Positions 54,472 through 64,000 are shown, counted from the first letter of the stretch. The stretch is DNA of 64,000 nucleotides from Pseudoxanthobacter soli DSM 19599 (GCF_900148505.1 NZ_FRXO01000008.1:93664-157663), one strand, 5' to 3'. Program-made: numbers and translations. The notes: generated by a model from the letters alone, not told the origin.

Positions 54472-56319
54472 TCAGGACGCGAGCCTATCGTACCACGCCC
54501 TGCCGTCCATTAGGGTAAGCAGCACGGGGACCCGATGGATGGCGTGCGGATCGACCTCGAAAAGATTCGCGCCGAGAACGACCAGATCCGCCTGCTTGCC
54601 GACCTCAATCGAGCCGACCCGGTCTTCGAGCCGCAGCTGATAGGCGCCGTTAATCGTGTATGCTCGGATGGCCTCCTCGACGCTCATCCGCTGGCGGGCG
54701 ACCAGGACCGGATCGTCGGGAAAGCCCGGGCGTCGGCGCGTAACCGCCGCCTCGAGCTGGACGAGCGGCGGGATCTCGTCGATGTCGACGCCCGGAATGT
54801 CCGCGCCGAAAGTGACCGTCGCGCCCGACCGGATGAGATCGCCGTAGGGAAGCATGCGCTCCTCCACCCGCTTTGCTCCGAATAGCCGGTTGAAGCGCTC
54901 GACCTCCACGCCGTTGTAGTTTGTCGCCCAGAGCGGCGTGCCGTTGGCGACGATGCCGAGCGGCCCGAAACGTCTAACATCGTCGGGATGGGCCAGCGCG
55001 ATGTGACAGATCGTATGGCGTCGCCCCTGGGGGCCGAGCCGCGACTGCACGTCCTCAATGGCGTCGAGGACGATGCGGACGGTCGCATCGCCTTCTGCGT
55101 GGATGTGCATATCGAAGCCTGCACGGTGCGCCGCCTCGATCTGCGCCTTCACATGCTCGGGCGAAAGCGTCATCGTACCGCGGAAGTCGGGCTCGTCGGC
55201 AAACGACTCGAGCAGGAGCGCGCCGCGCGCCGAGGCCACGCCTTCCGTCCACATCTTGCAAACCGAGATTTGCACGTGTTTGGAGCGCAGCTTCGCGTTC
55301 CAGTCCGCAAGCTGGGCGACGATCGCCTGCGGGTCGTCCTCCGTGTTGCGCGTCCATACCGAGCCGACGATGCGCACCGGTAAGTCGCCGCGTTCGTCGC
55401 GCGCGATCAGGTCGCGCCAGACGGGCTCGGCGTCGGCGCTATTCGGGCCGACCACCACACCGGCGTCCATGTAGGTCGTGATCCCCCAGGACGGCGCCCG
55501 GTCAATCGTCAGGCGCTGCGAGGCCTTGACCGCCTCCATCTCCAGGGCGCCGAGCGCAATGGCAATCGGCAGCGCTGCGGCGGTCTCGATCGCAAGGCCC
55601 GTCAGCGTCCCGTCCGCCTCGCGCACGTAATATTGCTTGCCCGGGTCGGGATCGGGCGTGTGCGGCCCGAGGCCCGCCGCCTTCATCGCCGCAGTGTTGA
55701 ACCAGAGCTGATGCGAATCGCCGTTCCAGACGTACATCGGCCGATCGCCGGTCACCTCGTCCAACCACTCGCGTCGCGGATTGACGTTGTCCCCGAACGA
55801 GGCGTTCGGCTCCCATCCGTGGCCGCGCAGGGGCGCTTCGGGCGGCTGTGTGGCAATCCACTGGCGGATGGCGTCTAGGATCGTATCCTTGCCGACGAGG
55901 CCGCGGACATTGACGCCGAGCTTGGCGAGCGCCAGCGAGGCGAGATGGTCGTGGGCGTCGACGAAGCCGGGCAAAAGCATCCGCCCGGCGAGGTCGACGA
56001 CCCGGGTCTTCGGCCCGAGCCACGCCGCGGCGCCTTTCCGGTCGCCGACGTACACAATCTCCTCTCCCCGCACGGCCACCGCCTCCGCGGTCGGGCGCGC
56101 CGGGTCCACGGTGTGAACCAGCCCGTTCTGAAACAGCCAGTCGGCCTCGCCGTCGTGGGGCCTAACCGGTGTGCGGGCGGGCGCCGGCGACTCGGCGGCC
56201 AGAGCCAGCGACGGCGCGACGACGGCCGACGCCACAAATGCTCCGGCGCCGCGCAGCGCCTGGCGCCGCGAGGCTCTCATGCCGTCGAGGGTCGTCGCCC
56301 AATTGCAGAAGAGACACAT
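54472..56319 (-). CDS. Amidohydrolase family protein, Tat-exported, MCxxC start (paralog B)
   Basis: 615 residues. It begins MCLFCNWATT, then ASRRQALRG and a hydrophobic stretch to APSLALA. Metal-site motifs are LLPGFVDAHDHLASLA (His123, His125), DMHIHAEGDATV, RHTICHIALAHPDD and VTFGADIPGVDIDEIP. This paralog is the most divergent of the three and has an Asp, not Ile, between the first two histidines. Start ATG 56319 follows GGAAGG. Gap to paralog C is 57 bases, consistent with one operon. Confidence 0.88.
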   Translation of the reverse strand: MCLFCNWATTLDGMRASRRQALRGAGAFVASAVVAPSLALAAESPAPARTPVRPHDGEADWLFQNGLVHTVDPARPTAEAVAVRGEEIVYVGDRKGAAAWLGPKTRVVDLAGRMLLPGFVDAHDHLASLALAKLGVNVRGLVGKDTILDAIRQWIATQPPEAPLRGHGWEPNASFGDNVNPRREWLDEVTGDRPMYVWNGDSHQLWFNTAAMKAAGLGPHTPDPDPGKQYYVREADGTLTGLAIETAAALPIAIALGALEMEAVKASQRLTIDRAPSWGITTYMDAGVVVGPNSADAEPVWRDLIARDERGDLPVRIVGSVWTRNTEDDPQAIVAQLADWNAKLRSKHVQISVCKMWTEGVASARGALLLESFADEPDFRGTMTLSPEHVKAQIEAAHRAGFDMHIHAEGDATVRIVLDAIEDVQSRLGPQGRRHTICHIALAHPDDVRRFGPLGIVANGTPLWATNYNGVEVERFNRLFGAKRVEERMLPYGDLIRSGATVTFGADIPGVDIDEIPPLVQLEAAVTRRRPGFPDDPVLVARQRMSVEEAIRAYTINGAYQLRLEDRVGSIEVGKQADLVVLGANLFEVDPHAIHRVPVLLTLMDGRAWYDRLAS

Positions 56320-56376
56320 GGACTAGGTCCTTCCAAAACAGTCGCCCTGCGCCGCCTCCCGGCTTCTTGCGGCCGG

Positions 56377-58176
56377 TCAGGCGACATGCGTGAAGCGGCC
56401 GTTCATCATCGTCATGTCGATTGGGGTCGAAGCAATGTCATGCGGCGCGACGTCGAACAGGTTCTTCGCAAGCACGATCAGGTCGGCGCGTTTTCCCGGC
56501 TCGATCGAGCCGACGTTGTGTTCGAGGCGAATCTGGCGCGCGCCCGCAAGCGTCGCGGCGTGAAGCGCCTCCTTGAGAGCCATGCGCTCGGCTATAGGCG
56601 CCAGCACGGGCGCGTCGGGCTTGCCAATCAACTGGCGCGTCATGGCGATCTGGACGGCGTCGAGCGGCTTGTAGGTCGAGAGGTAGCCGGCCGCCGGCCA
56701 GTCAGATCCGAACGTCACGGCGCCGCCGGCCATGAGGATCGACTTCGGTCGATAAATCTTGCTCTGCCGCTCCGGACCGTAGAGGCGCGTCAAGCTGTCC
56801 ACCGTGTCCGGATCCGCCGACAGCCAGTTGGCGGAGAACTGAGCGATGACGCCGAGCTCGCCGAAGCGCGGAATGTCGACGTCGTCGGTGAGCACGTTGT
56901 GCGCGATCGTGTGACGCCGGTCGCGCGGGGGGTTGGCCGCGATAGCGGCCGCGATAGCGTCGAGCGCGACGTGAGCCGTGCGCTCGCCGCAGGCGTGGAC
57001 GTGCACGTCGATCCCGGCCCGGTCCGCATCGAGGATCACGCTCTTCCACTGTGCCTCGCTGAACGGCGAACTCCCGATCGAATCTGGCTTGTCCGCGTAA
57101 GGCTCGGTGAGCCATGCCGTGTAGCCCCCCTGCGTTCCGTCGCCGAGCATCTTCAGGACACGAACCTGGACGAGATCGGTATCGATGCGCCGCATTAGGT
57201 CTTGCGTGGACGCGGTCGCGGACTCGATAGGCGGCGCCTTGAGGAGATACGAACCGACCACGCGGAATGGCAGCCGGCCCTGTTTCTCCAGTTCCGTGTA
57301 GATTTCGAGGATCGCGCCCTGATCGGCGCCGATCGGCGGAACGCCGGCGTCGAAGACGGACGTGATTCCCGCGGCGGAGGCCTTGGGCAACCAGTCGACA
57401 ACCAACTGCGCCATGGAATCGAGGGAGATCGGCTCGATGGCGTTGACGACCTGTAGCAGGGCCGAGGTTTCGATGACGTAGCCTGTCGGCTTACCGCTCT
57501 TGTCCCGTATGTAATAACTGAAGCCGGGGACCGGATCTGGCGTGTGCGCGTCGATCCCCGCGATCTCAAGCGCCTTGCTGTTGGCCCACAGGCTGTGCGC
57601 GTCGATCGCGAGAAAGAACGCCGGACGATCCGCGATCACCGCATCCAGCATTTCCCGCGTCGGTCCTTCCGGCGGAAACATGTCGACGCGCCAGCCGAAA
57701 CCGCGGATCGTGCCGGTCGGGTGCGCCTTTGCGAACGCGGCGATCGCGGCGAGCGCGTCCTTGGCGGTCGCAACCTGAAGATCGACGCCTGCGGTCATGA
57801 ATGCGCCGAGGAATGGATGAATATGCGCCTCGACGAAGCCGGGCATGAGCATCCGCCCCGCCAGGTCGATTGTCTTGGTCTCCGGCGTGGCTAGCGCGGC
57901 GACGTCCGCGTCGGAGCCCACGGCGACGATCCGGTCGCCCGCGACCGCCACCGCCTGCGCCCAGGGCTTCTTGGCGTCGAGCGTGTAGACCTTGCCGTTG
58001 CGGAAGATCACGGAGGGGCTATCCGCCCCGGCGACCGCGCCGAAAGCGGAGCCCGGCAGGGAGAGCGACGCCGCGACACCGACGCAGGCGAGCGACGCCT
58101 GCACGAAGCTGCGGCGATCGAGTTTTCCTGTGATGAAACCGCCCAAGGCGTTCGCGAAAACGCAGTTCATGCACAT
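56377..58176 (-). CDS. Amidohydrolase family protein, Tat-exported, MCxxC start (paralog C)
   Basis: 599 residues. It begins MCMNCVFANA, then KLDRRSFVQASLA and a hydrophobic region to AFGAVAG. Motifs are LMPGFVEAHIHPFLGAFM (His118, His120), DVHVHACGERTA, RRHTIAHNVLTDD and VTFGSDWPAAGYLSTYKPLD. It is closer to paralog A than to B. It is the first gene of the amidohydrolase run, with a UbiD fragment upstream. Confidence 0.88.
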   Translation of the reverse strand: MCMNCVFANALGGFITGKLDRRSFVQASLACVGVAASLSLPGSAFGAVAGADSPSVIFRNGKVYTLDAKKPWAQAVAVAGDRIVAVGSDADVAALATPETKTIDLAGRMLMPGFVEAHIHPFLGAFMTAGVDLQVATAKDALAAIAAFAKAHPTGTIRGFGWRVDMFPPEGPTREMLDAVIADRPAFFLAIDAHSLWANSKALEIAGIDAHTPDPVPGFSYYIRDKSGKPTGYVIETSALLQVVNAIEPISLDSMAQLVVDWLPKASAAGITSVFDAGVPPIGADQGAILEIYTELEKQGRLPFRVVGSYLLKAPPIESATASTQDLMRRIDTDLVQVRVLKMLGDGTQGGYTAWLTEPYADKPDSIGSSPFSEAQWKSVILDADRAGIDVHVHACGERTAHVALDAIAAAIAANPPRDRRHTIAHNVLTDDVDIPRFGELGVIAQFSANWLSADPDTVDSLTRLYGPERQSKIYRPKSILMAGGAVTFGSDWPAAGYLSTYKPLDAVQIAMTRQLIGKPDAPVLAPIAERMALKEALHAATLAGARQIRLEHNVGSIEPGKRADLIVLAKNLFDVAPHDIASTPIDMTMMNGRFTHVA

Positions 58177-58299
58177 GCCGATGGTCTTTCCCGATGAGGC
58201 CGTGCAGGACGGAAGGGGGTGAGAGAGGACGGCCCGATGCCTATCACCACGACAAAACGGTTCTTACGGTTCGCTTTTCCGTCCGCAGCGCCTGCGGGC

Positions 58300-58488
58300 C
58301 TCATGGCACAATCCCCGTCGATAGCCGATGATGTTATCGAACAGCAGCGCCGCCGACGGTCTCCCGCGGTAGTTAATCTCCGAGATGGTGCCGATTTCGA
58401 GGTCCCGGTTGATGCCGGACACATGCTGTAGCTCGCTCCGGCTCTCGATGCGCGCAATCCATGCGCGCAAATCTGCGGGTCGGCTCAC
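58300..58488 (-). pseudogene. N-terminal fragment of a UbiD family decarboxylase
   Basis: ATG 58488 opens DLRAWIARIESRSELQHVSG and continues with DLEIGTISEINYRGRPSAAL and LFDNIIGYRRG, the family's first 60 residues (full UbiD proteins are about 490). The sequence then loses similarity. It is oriented into the amidohydrolase operon and may mark an older operon in which a prenylated-FMN decarboxylase preceded the hydrolases. Confidence 0.75.
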
Positions 58489-58741
58489 GGCTACACGATC
58501 TGCCGGTACTTCGCCGCCGTCGCCGGCTGGGCCGGTCTCCGATCATCGATGTCGGCGAGGTGTGGACGCATGTAAAACTCCATCGTCGATCGGACACGAC
58601 TTGCCTTGATACCCGATATGAAAACCGCCGTAGAGCAGCATTGAGTCAGATCAAAATCGGCGCAGCCCATGGCGCACCGCCTAGGTGTTTGATCCCGGAC
58701 TTTGTTGGTGCAGTCTTTTCGCAGGAACGGAAGGATGCGCT

Positions 58742-58795
58742 ATGGGCCAGGTTCTCCATGGGTGCGCCACGACGACAGAGGCTGTCTGTCGAGCG
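58742..58795 (+). mobile_element. 5' fragment of an IS481-family transposase
   Basis: An ATG is followed by MGQVLHGCATTTEAVCRA, almost identical to the N-terminus of many IS481 transposases (MGQVLHGSATTTEAVRRA). The frame then loses similarity. Only the first 18 codons remain, so the element is truncated. Confidence 0.7.
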
Positions 58796-58800
58796 AAAGG

Positions 58801-59706
58801 GTGCGCGCCGATCAAAGCCGAAGCCGGTGGATATCTGGGGTGGCGTAGATTTTGACGCGGGTGGCGGCGAGACGACCGCCCCAATATCGCCGGGTGATCA
58901 GCCCGCTGGACCCGGGCACGCCGTTGCAGCGCCGCACAATGCGATAGTCCCACGTCGGATTCTGGTGGAACGTGAGCCTGCGTTGCCGGCAGCCCACGGC
59001 AAAGCGTCCGGCTCCGGGAAGCGGCGGGAAGAGCCGGCCAGAGATGATTGTCGCGAGGCTGCCGAGATCGTCGTTGAGCCCATTACAATCGCTTCGACTC
59101 CTCCGGCCCAAGTGTCGCCTCCCGCAAATGTCGACACGGGTGAGGTGAGGGTGGATGCACCGAGATCGGGGAAGCTACGCCGAAGGGAGTTCTCTCCTGG
59201 AGAGCGCTGGTAGCGGCGTTTGCGGCGGCAGGTGAGATGACAACTGCGCGCCGTTACTCGGGCGTTGCTTCCACTCCGGCGCACCATGGCAGACAGTCGG
59301 CGGGATACGTCGATGGACAGGACGGGCAAGGTCCGACGGGCGCGACAGCGATCCTCGCCGTTAGGGTGGACAAGATGCGTGAGGGCGCCGGCCACAGGCG
59401 GATTATCAAGACGACGAAATCGGCCATTGCCATCGCGCGCAATGGTGGCGGTGATTTGATTTCGGCGGCTCGAAGGTCTGGATTGGTCGGGTGTCGACTT
59501 ATGCAGCTGGAGCTCGTTCGAAGGTACGTCGGGGATCAACTACCTGAAGTCCGCACTCCCATTCTGATCTCATCTGCATGTCTCAGCTGGGGGTGGAAAG
59601 CGGAGAGACGGGTTTTAGGCGGCCGTTGGGGATACCGGACGTTGAGGTGGCCGACACACTTCGGCGGTAACGCGCCCCATTTCGATCACTGATCTGGTAA
59701 CGGCGG
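58801..59706. other. Unassigned region between IS481 and IS1182 remnants
   Basis: About 900 bases with several open frames on both strands. None shows a motif I recognise, and coding character is weak. Given the flanking IS remnants, decayed mobile-element sequence is the simplest reading. Confidence 0.3.
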
Positions 59707-60440
59707 TTACCCAAAAGCGGACATTTGCGTCCCATTCGGGCGGTGCTTGGCGAGTTTATTGAGGTCCCGGGCAACGGCGGGGAGGTAAAACTCCCCGCAA
59801 GCACCGTTTAGACTGCGCAGGCGGATCGAGCCGCATGATGCGCGTCAGATGGGCAAACAGCATCTACCTCGTTCCGCTGCCGACGAGAGGGGTGACGTAG
59901 TCGTCGACGACAGCGATATTCTGTGCCAAGTCACGGGTGCCCTCATGTAGGAGCGGGTATCTTGCGAACGGGCGGACAGAACCGGGGCTTCAACTGGGAG
60001 GCCTTGCAGTCAAACTTGCTGCCCCGAGAGCGCATCATTGCTTCATCATCAACCAGCGAGGCGGCGTTCGATAGGTCTTCCGTCGTTGCCGTCACAGTTT
60101 GCCGGCAAGATAGATATAGGTTCCGGCATTGCGACAGCACGTGAAATCGGGCCGGGTGAAGGTTCCGTCCTGACGCTTGGATTTATCGAACATCCGGATG
60201 AGAAGCGCGATCTCGCACTCATTGACCAGCCAGGCGAGATTTTCGGCCGAGCCCTAGGCACGGTCGGCGGCGAGGGTCGCGGGTGAAACGTCGAGTCGGT
60301 CCTGCGTGCGTTCGACCACGGCGCGCACCGACTCGGCTTCGGCGTGCGGATGGCACGACTTATGCCGCTCTTCGCCCGGATCATCGCCAGGTATAGAAGC
60401 CTGCCATCGTCCCCAATGTCGTCCAAGGCATCGAACTTTA
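59707..60440 (-). mobile_element. Decayed IS1182-family transposase
   Basis: Read leftward, the pieces match an IS1182 transposase in order: VRAVVERTQDRLDVSPATLA, an in-frame stop where the family has AYGSAENL, then GSAENLAWLVNECEIALLIR, MFDKSKRQDGTFTRPDF, a Cys-rich part with stops, LHEGTRDLAQNIA, MLFAHLTRIMRLD and finally EFYLPAVARDLNKLAKHRPN before a stop at 59707. At least three stops or frameshifts make it inactive. The N-terminal half is missing. Confidence 0.75.
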
Positions 60441-61041
60441 CCCCCAAATGTCAACAATAGAGCTCTGTGATACTGGAGATTCACGCGCAGAGACGCCATG
60501 CCGTGGCAACAGCGCTCAAAGAAGCTCGCCACTTTCTCGCAAACGCGACAATACAGAACTCGGCTTTCACGATCTAAAATTTTCAATCCCTTTCAAACCT
60601 CTCTCAGGATGTCATTGCGAGTCGCTCGGCGGGAACCCGTCTCAGGCGTGCGCATCGTAGCGATCCAGGGAGAACGATGCGATCAAGCGCGGCTTTGGCT
60701 GACGCGACCGGAGCACGGCTGTGAATGCATCTGGCGGCGCGGCTCGTCAAAGCGCGCCTGGTCGTTGCTACTAGACGTAGAAAAATCTCGCAGAAAACCC
60801 CTTCAAAGTGCGCAATACAGCCACCACGAGTGTGGCAAACGCGCCCTCAGAAAAAGAAATTTCCGCCACATTTCGCAATCCGTATGCCGCTTCGCAATCA
60901 CGGTTGCGACCATCCCCGGACACCTTCCAGAAACGCACAGACCACATGCGTCCGTTGCGGGACGTGAGACGCGGCCGATTCGCCGGTTGTGTCCCACCGT
61001 CCCGATGGCGAGATCGCGGACTCTGGCAGGGGCAAGCAGAG
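60441..61041. other. Upstream region of the autotransporter gene, no gene seen
   Basis: About 600 bases, AT-richer than the surroundings at 60560-60600 and 60780-60880. No frame is convincing. It should contain the promoter of the large autotransporter gene. Confidence 0.4.
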
Positions 61042-64000
61042 ATGGAATGCAACGGGGCCGGCAAGGGCAACTTCGAGGTGCGGATCCAGGGGACGGGTCG
61101 CAGTGAGACCGGCCTGCGGCGAGCTGGGTTCCAAAATGTCCGGCTGGCGCGTGCCGTTCGCCGCGGCCTCCTGCTTTCCTCGGCCCTCGTGCCGGCGCTG
61201 ACCGTTCTGCCCGCCGCTGTGTCTCCGCTCCATGCGCAGACTGCTATCAACAGCCTTGCGGGCGGCTCCGGTGGCGCGGGTGCTGGACCCAGCGGACCGA
61301 ATTCCTACGCGAGCGGCGGCGGCGGCGGCGCCGGCGGCGGCGGCGGCGGCAGCGCAGGTACCTTTAGTGTAAACGCGCCTCCCGGTGGCGCCGGCGGCGC
61401 CCCGGGTTATGGCGGCACCTCGCAGGCCGGAAGTGTCGGAAGCCCTTTATCCGGGGGTAAGGGAGGTAACGGTTACGGAACGTCAGCTGCGGGTGGCGCT
61501 CCGACTTCCAGCAACCCCAGCAATGGCGGCGGGGCAGGTGGCGCGCCGGGTGCTGCGGGTGGTTACGGCGAGACCAGTGGGAGCAAGGGGGCGGGCGGCG
61601 GCGGCGGTGGCGGTCATGGCTATGTCGGTGGCACCTTGCCCATCTCGGCGGCAACGGGCGGCGCCGGCGGCGCCGGCGGCCTGGGCTGGACTCCTCAGTC
61701 TGGTACCGCGATTGGCGGTGGCGGCGGTGGCGGCGGTGGTTTTGGTGCGATCATTACCGGCTCTGGCAATCTGGGGACGCTCTCCGTCAACGCCACTGGC
61801 GGGGTCGGTGGTGCCGGAGGCACGGGCGGCTACGCCGGGGGCGGAGGATATAGCGGTGCTGGTGGCGCCGGCCTCTACATCGTCAACTCCGGCAACTTCA
61901 CGTCTTTCATCGTCAGTTCCACCGTCAGCGGTGGTGCCGGCGGCGGTGCGTCTGGAACCTCTTACGGTGGAGCGGGTGGCACCGGCCTTTTCATTTACAA
62001 CAGCGACGGCAACAAGATCACTGTGGTAGACGGTGCTGTCATCCAGGGTGGCAAGGGTGGTTCGGTTACTGATGGCACCGGATGGTATTCAAATCTTGGC
62101 CCGGGAACCCCTGGCGTCGGTGCGGCGGGTATTATCGATTACTGGGGCAATACAGAAATTGTGCTCGCATCTGGCGCCACCGTATCCGGCGGACTGAACG
62201 GCGATCTTTTAGATCAGAACGGGAACGTCACCACCGCGGGCGTGACCCGTGCCAATGCGATCAATTTTCTTGGCAGCGGTTCCAATGTGCTGGAGTTGCA
62301 GGGAAATGGTGCATCCTCCGGGCAGTCCTATGCCACCATCGTCGGCAATGTGGTGGGCTCTACCGCGGTCGGGTCGTCCAATACGCTTAAGCTGTCAGGA
62401 TCGGGCGGCGTGTTTGATCTCTCGCAGATCGACGTCGGCTCCGGCGGCTCCACCAGTGTGCTCTATCAAAATTTTGGTCATTTCGTCGTCAACTCGACGG
62501 GCACCTGGATTGCCACGGGTGCTCCCTATGCTCCGGGCGGTGGCGCAATAGGACAGTGGAGTGTTGATGGGGGTGTTCTTCAGGTTGGTAATGCGAGCAC
62601 GTCCGGTTCTGTTCCGGGGGCTGTGACCGTCGCGAGCGGTGCGACACTCACCAACATCTCGACCGGGGCGAGCGGCGCTGAGGTTGTCGACGACATCACG
62701 GTCCAGAGCGGCGGTCATCTCGCGGCCTATGCGGTCGCGAATACGCCCGCGGTGGCGACACTGTTCGGCAGCCTGATTCTGAACGCTGGCGCCAGTCTGG
62801 ACGTCACGCTGGATGCGCCCTCAAACTTCCCGCTTATCGGCGTTGGTGTTGCGTCCACCCCGAATGTCGTGGGTAACCTTTCGCTGAACGGAACGTTGAA
62901 CGTCACCGACAGCGGCGGGATGGTGGCCGGCTCCTATCTTCTGATCAATTATGCTGGAACGCTTTCCGGTAGTGGGCTGACGATCGGCGCTGCGCCATCC
63001 GACTTCGAGTACTCCATCGACACGGTCTCCACGTCCAACGCGGTTTATCTCGTCATCACTGATGCCGGCCTTTACTGGAACGGGACGACGACGTCTGGGT
63101 CTGGTCCCGTTGCGGGCGGTGACGGGACGTGGACGGCTTCGCAATCGCAGCTCAACTGGACGAACTCCACCGGCACGACGCATGTTGCGTCGGACATCAC
63201 CAAGGCGGCAATCTTCGCCGGCACCGCCGGGACGGTGACGATCGACACGTCGAACGGGACCGTCGGCGCCAAGAACCTGAAGTTCCTGACGTCGGGCTAC
63301 GTCATCGGCGGCGGCGTGCTGACCCTGGCGAACGGTTCGGCGACGCCGGCCGTGAATGTCGACGGTGCGGGCACCACGGCAACGATCTCGTCGTCGATCG
63401 CAGGCTCGGACGGGATCGAGAAGACCGGAGCCGGCACGCTGGTTCTATCGGGCGCGAACACATATACCGGCGGCACGACCGTTACGGATGGCACGTTGCA
63501 GATTTCGGGCAGCGGCACTCTCGGCTCGGGCAGCTATTCGGGGGCGGTTTCCCTCGCTTCCGGCACGGCGCTCGACTATGCCTCCTCGGCGGCGCAGACA
63601 TTGTCCGGCGCGATCTCCGGTTCGGGTGCCCTCACGAAGTCGGGAACGGGCACGCTGACCCTTTCCGGTGCCAACACCTATTCCGGCGCGACCACGATCA
63701 ATGCGGGCACGCTCGTCGCCTCGGGCGGCTCGGCCATCGGAAACGCCAGTGCCGTTACCGTGGCAGGCGGCGCGAGTCTGACCGTCAACGCGGGCGAAAC
63801 GATCGGATCGCTGGCGGGCGCCGGGTCCGTGTCGCTGACGAGCCTCGCCCAGCTCAATCTCGGCGGCGACAACACCTCCACGACCTTCTCTGGCGTCATC
63901 TCTGGCAGCGGCGGGCTGGACAAGGCCGGCAGCGGCACGCTCACGCTGAGCGGCGCGAACACGCTGACGGGCGTGGTGCAGGTGCTCGCCGGCGGCCTCG
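61042..64000 (+). CDS. Autotransporter with glycine-rich N-terminus and passenger-associated repeats (runs off the right edge)
   Basis: About 986 residues are visible, in one frame with no stop to the window end. An extended N-terminal region of about 45 residues precedes a hydrophobic signal stretch (GLLLSSALVPALTVLPAAVS) ending LHAQTA. Residues 75-320 are Gly-rich with many GGGGG and GGAGG runs. From about residue 800 there are passenger-associated transport repeats: TLVLSGANTYTGGTTVTDGT, TLTLSGANTYSGATTINAGT and TLTLSGANTLTGVVQVLAGG. The C-terminal beta-barrel is not reached. The long N-region resembles the extended signal peptides of large type V secreted proteins. It should be exported and displayed on the surface, perhaps for adhesion. 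Confidence 0.85.
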   Translation, partial: MECNGAGKGNFEVRIQGTGRSETGLRRAGFQNVRLARAVRRGLLLSSALVPALTVLPAAVSPLHAQTAINSLAGGSGGAGAGPSGPNSYASGGGGGAGGGGGGSAGTFSVNAPPGGAGGAPGYGGTSQAGSVGSPLSGGKGGNGYGTSAAGGAPTSSNPSNGGGAGGAPGAAGGYGETSGSKGAGGGGGGGHGYVGGTLPISAATGGAGGAGGLGWTPQSGTAIGGGGGGGGGFGAIITGSGNLGTLSVNATGGVGGAGGTGGYAGGGGYSGAGGAGLYIVNSGNFTSFIVSSTVSGGAGGGASGTSYGGAGGTGLFIYNSDGNKITVVDGAVIQGGKGGSVTDGTGWYSNLGPGTPGVGAAGIIDYWGNTEIVLASGATVSGGLNGDLLDQNGNVTTAGVTRANAINFLGSGSNVLELQGNGASSGQSYATIVGNVVGSTAVGSSNTLKLSGSGGVFDLSQIDVGSGGSTSVLYQNFGHFVVNSTGTWIATGAPYAPGGGAIGQWSVDGGVLQVGNASTSGSVPGAVTVASGATLTNISTGASGAEVVDDITVQSGGHLAAYAVANTPAVATLFGSLILNAGASLDVTLDAPSNFPLIGVGVASTPNVVGNLSLNGTLNVTDSGGMVAGSYLLINYAGTLSGSGLTIGAAPSDFEYSIDTVSTSNAVYLVITDAGLYWNGTTTSGSGPVAGGDGTWTASQSQLNWTNSTGTTHVASDITKAAIFAGTAGTVTIDTSNGTVGAKNLKFLTSGYVIGGGVLTLANGSATPAVNVDGAGTTATISSSIAGSDGIEKTGAGTLVLSGANTYTGGTTVTDGTLQISGSGTLGSGSYSGAVSLASGTALDYASSAAQTLSGAISGSGALTKSGTGTLTLSGANTYSGATTINAGTLVASGGSAIGNASAVTVAGGASLTVNAGETIGSLAGAGSVSLTSLAQLNLGGDNTSTTFSGVISGSGGLDKAGSGTLTLSGANTLTGVVQVLAGGL

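Noticed and set aside
59230..59540. Possible ISL3-type transposase remnant on the minus strand
   Set aside because: A few Cys-Pro and Arg-rich patches resemble ISL3 N-termini but only with several frameshifts; not enough to call.
59237..59692. A 151-codon plus-strand frame in the island
   Set aside because: No motif or ribosome site and located in decayed IS sequence.
61250..61990. Short tandem-like repeats suggesting a CRISPR or minisatellite
   Set aside because: They are Gly codon runs in one continuous reading frame of the autotransporter; spacing is irregular and there are no spacers.

Overview
The window is GC-rich, alphaproteobacterial DNA, most likely from a member of the Hyphomicrobiales (Rhizobiales) with a multipartite genome. 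The main evidence is a complete repABC replication/partition cassette with two parS-type palindromes at 45.9-50.0 kb. This makes the replicon a megaplasmid or chromid, or a chromosome carrying an integrated repABC unit. The gene families also fit that group: ECF41 sigma factor with its AhpD-like partner, LytS/LytTR pair, type III glutamine synthetase, HyuA/DUF917 pair, DUF2177 next to a CFA-type methyltransferase. I see no rRNA, tRNA or CRISPR.

Layout. 0-4.3 kb: the edge of a surface-polysaccharide cluster (GT2 glycosyltransferase, WcaI-like GT4, FkbM methyltransferase, Wzx-like flippase). 4.3-10.3 kb: ECF41 sigma factor/AhpD-like operon with a textbook ECF41 promoter, an AraC regulator, and a LytS-LytTR-MscS group. 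10.3-18.4 kb: a GH64/DUF4114 protein, a membrane-less FtsK translocase, and a quinone oxidoreductase divergent from an HxlR regulator.

18.4-36 kb: a large catabolic region. A polar-amino-acid ABC transporter, LLM flavin oxidoreductase, Rieske oxygenase, aldo/keto reductase, creatininase-family hydrolase, type III glutamine synthetase, PhyH-type dioxygenase, KstD-like flavoprotein, SDR, Rieske-type ferredoxin reductase, TetR regulator and amidase lie in several transcription units. Five copies of a 20-bp palindrome sit in front of these units, which suggests one regulon for uptake and oxidative breakdown of an unidentified N-containing compound.

36-45.7 kb: an eight-gene operon (PotDBCA-type ABC transporter, Asp/Glu or hydantoin racemase, DUF917 protein, HyuA, threonine-aldolase-like PLP enzyme) divergent from a LuxR-type regulator; probably uptake and use of hydantoin-like or cyclic amino-acid derivatives.

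45.9-50.7 kb: repABC, ctRNA candidate, parS sites and a DUF2177 gene. 50.7-60.5 kb: an accessory island with decayed IS5, IS481 and IS1182 copies at its ends and truncated CFA-synthase and UbiD genes. It carries three paralogous Tat-exported amidohydrolases, all starting with Met-Cys-x-x-Cys, and a Gdx/SugE-like exporter. 61.0 kb to the end: the start of a large glycine-rich autotransporter that runs off the window.

A dispersed double-hairpin repeat of about 112 bp occurs three times (5.7, 19.3 and 36.0 kb), each time between genes.
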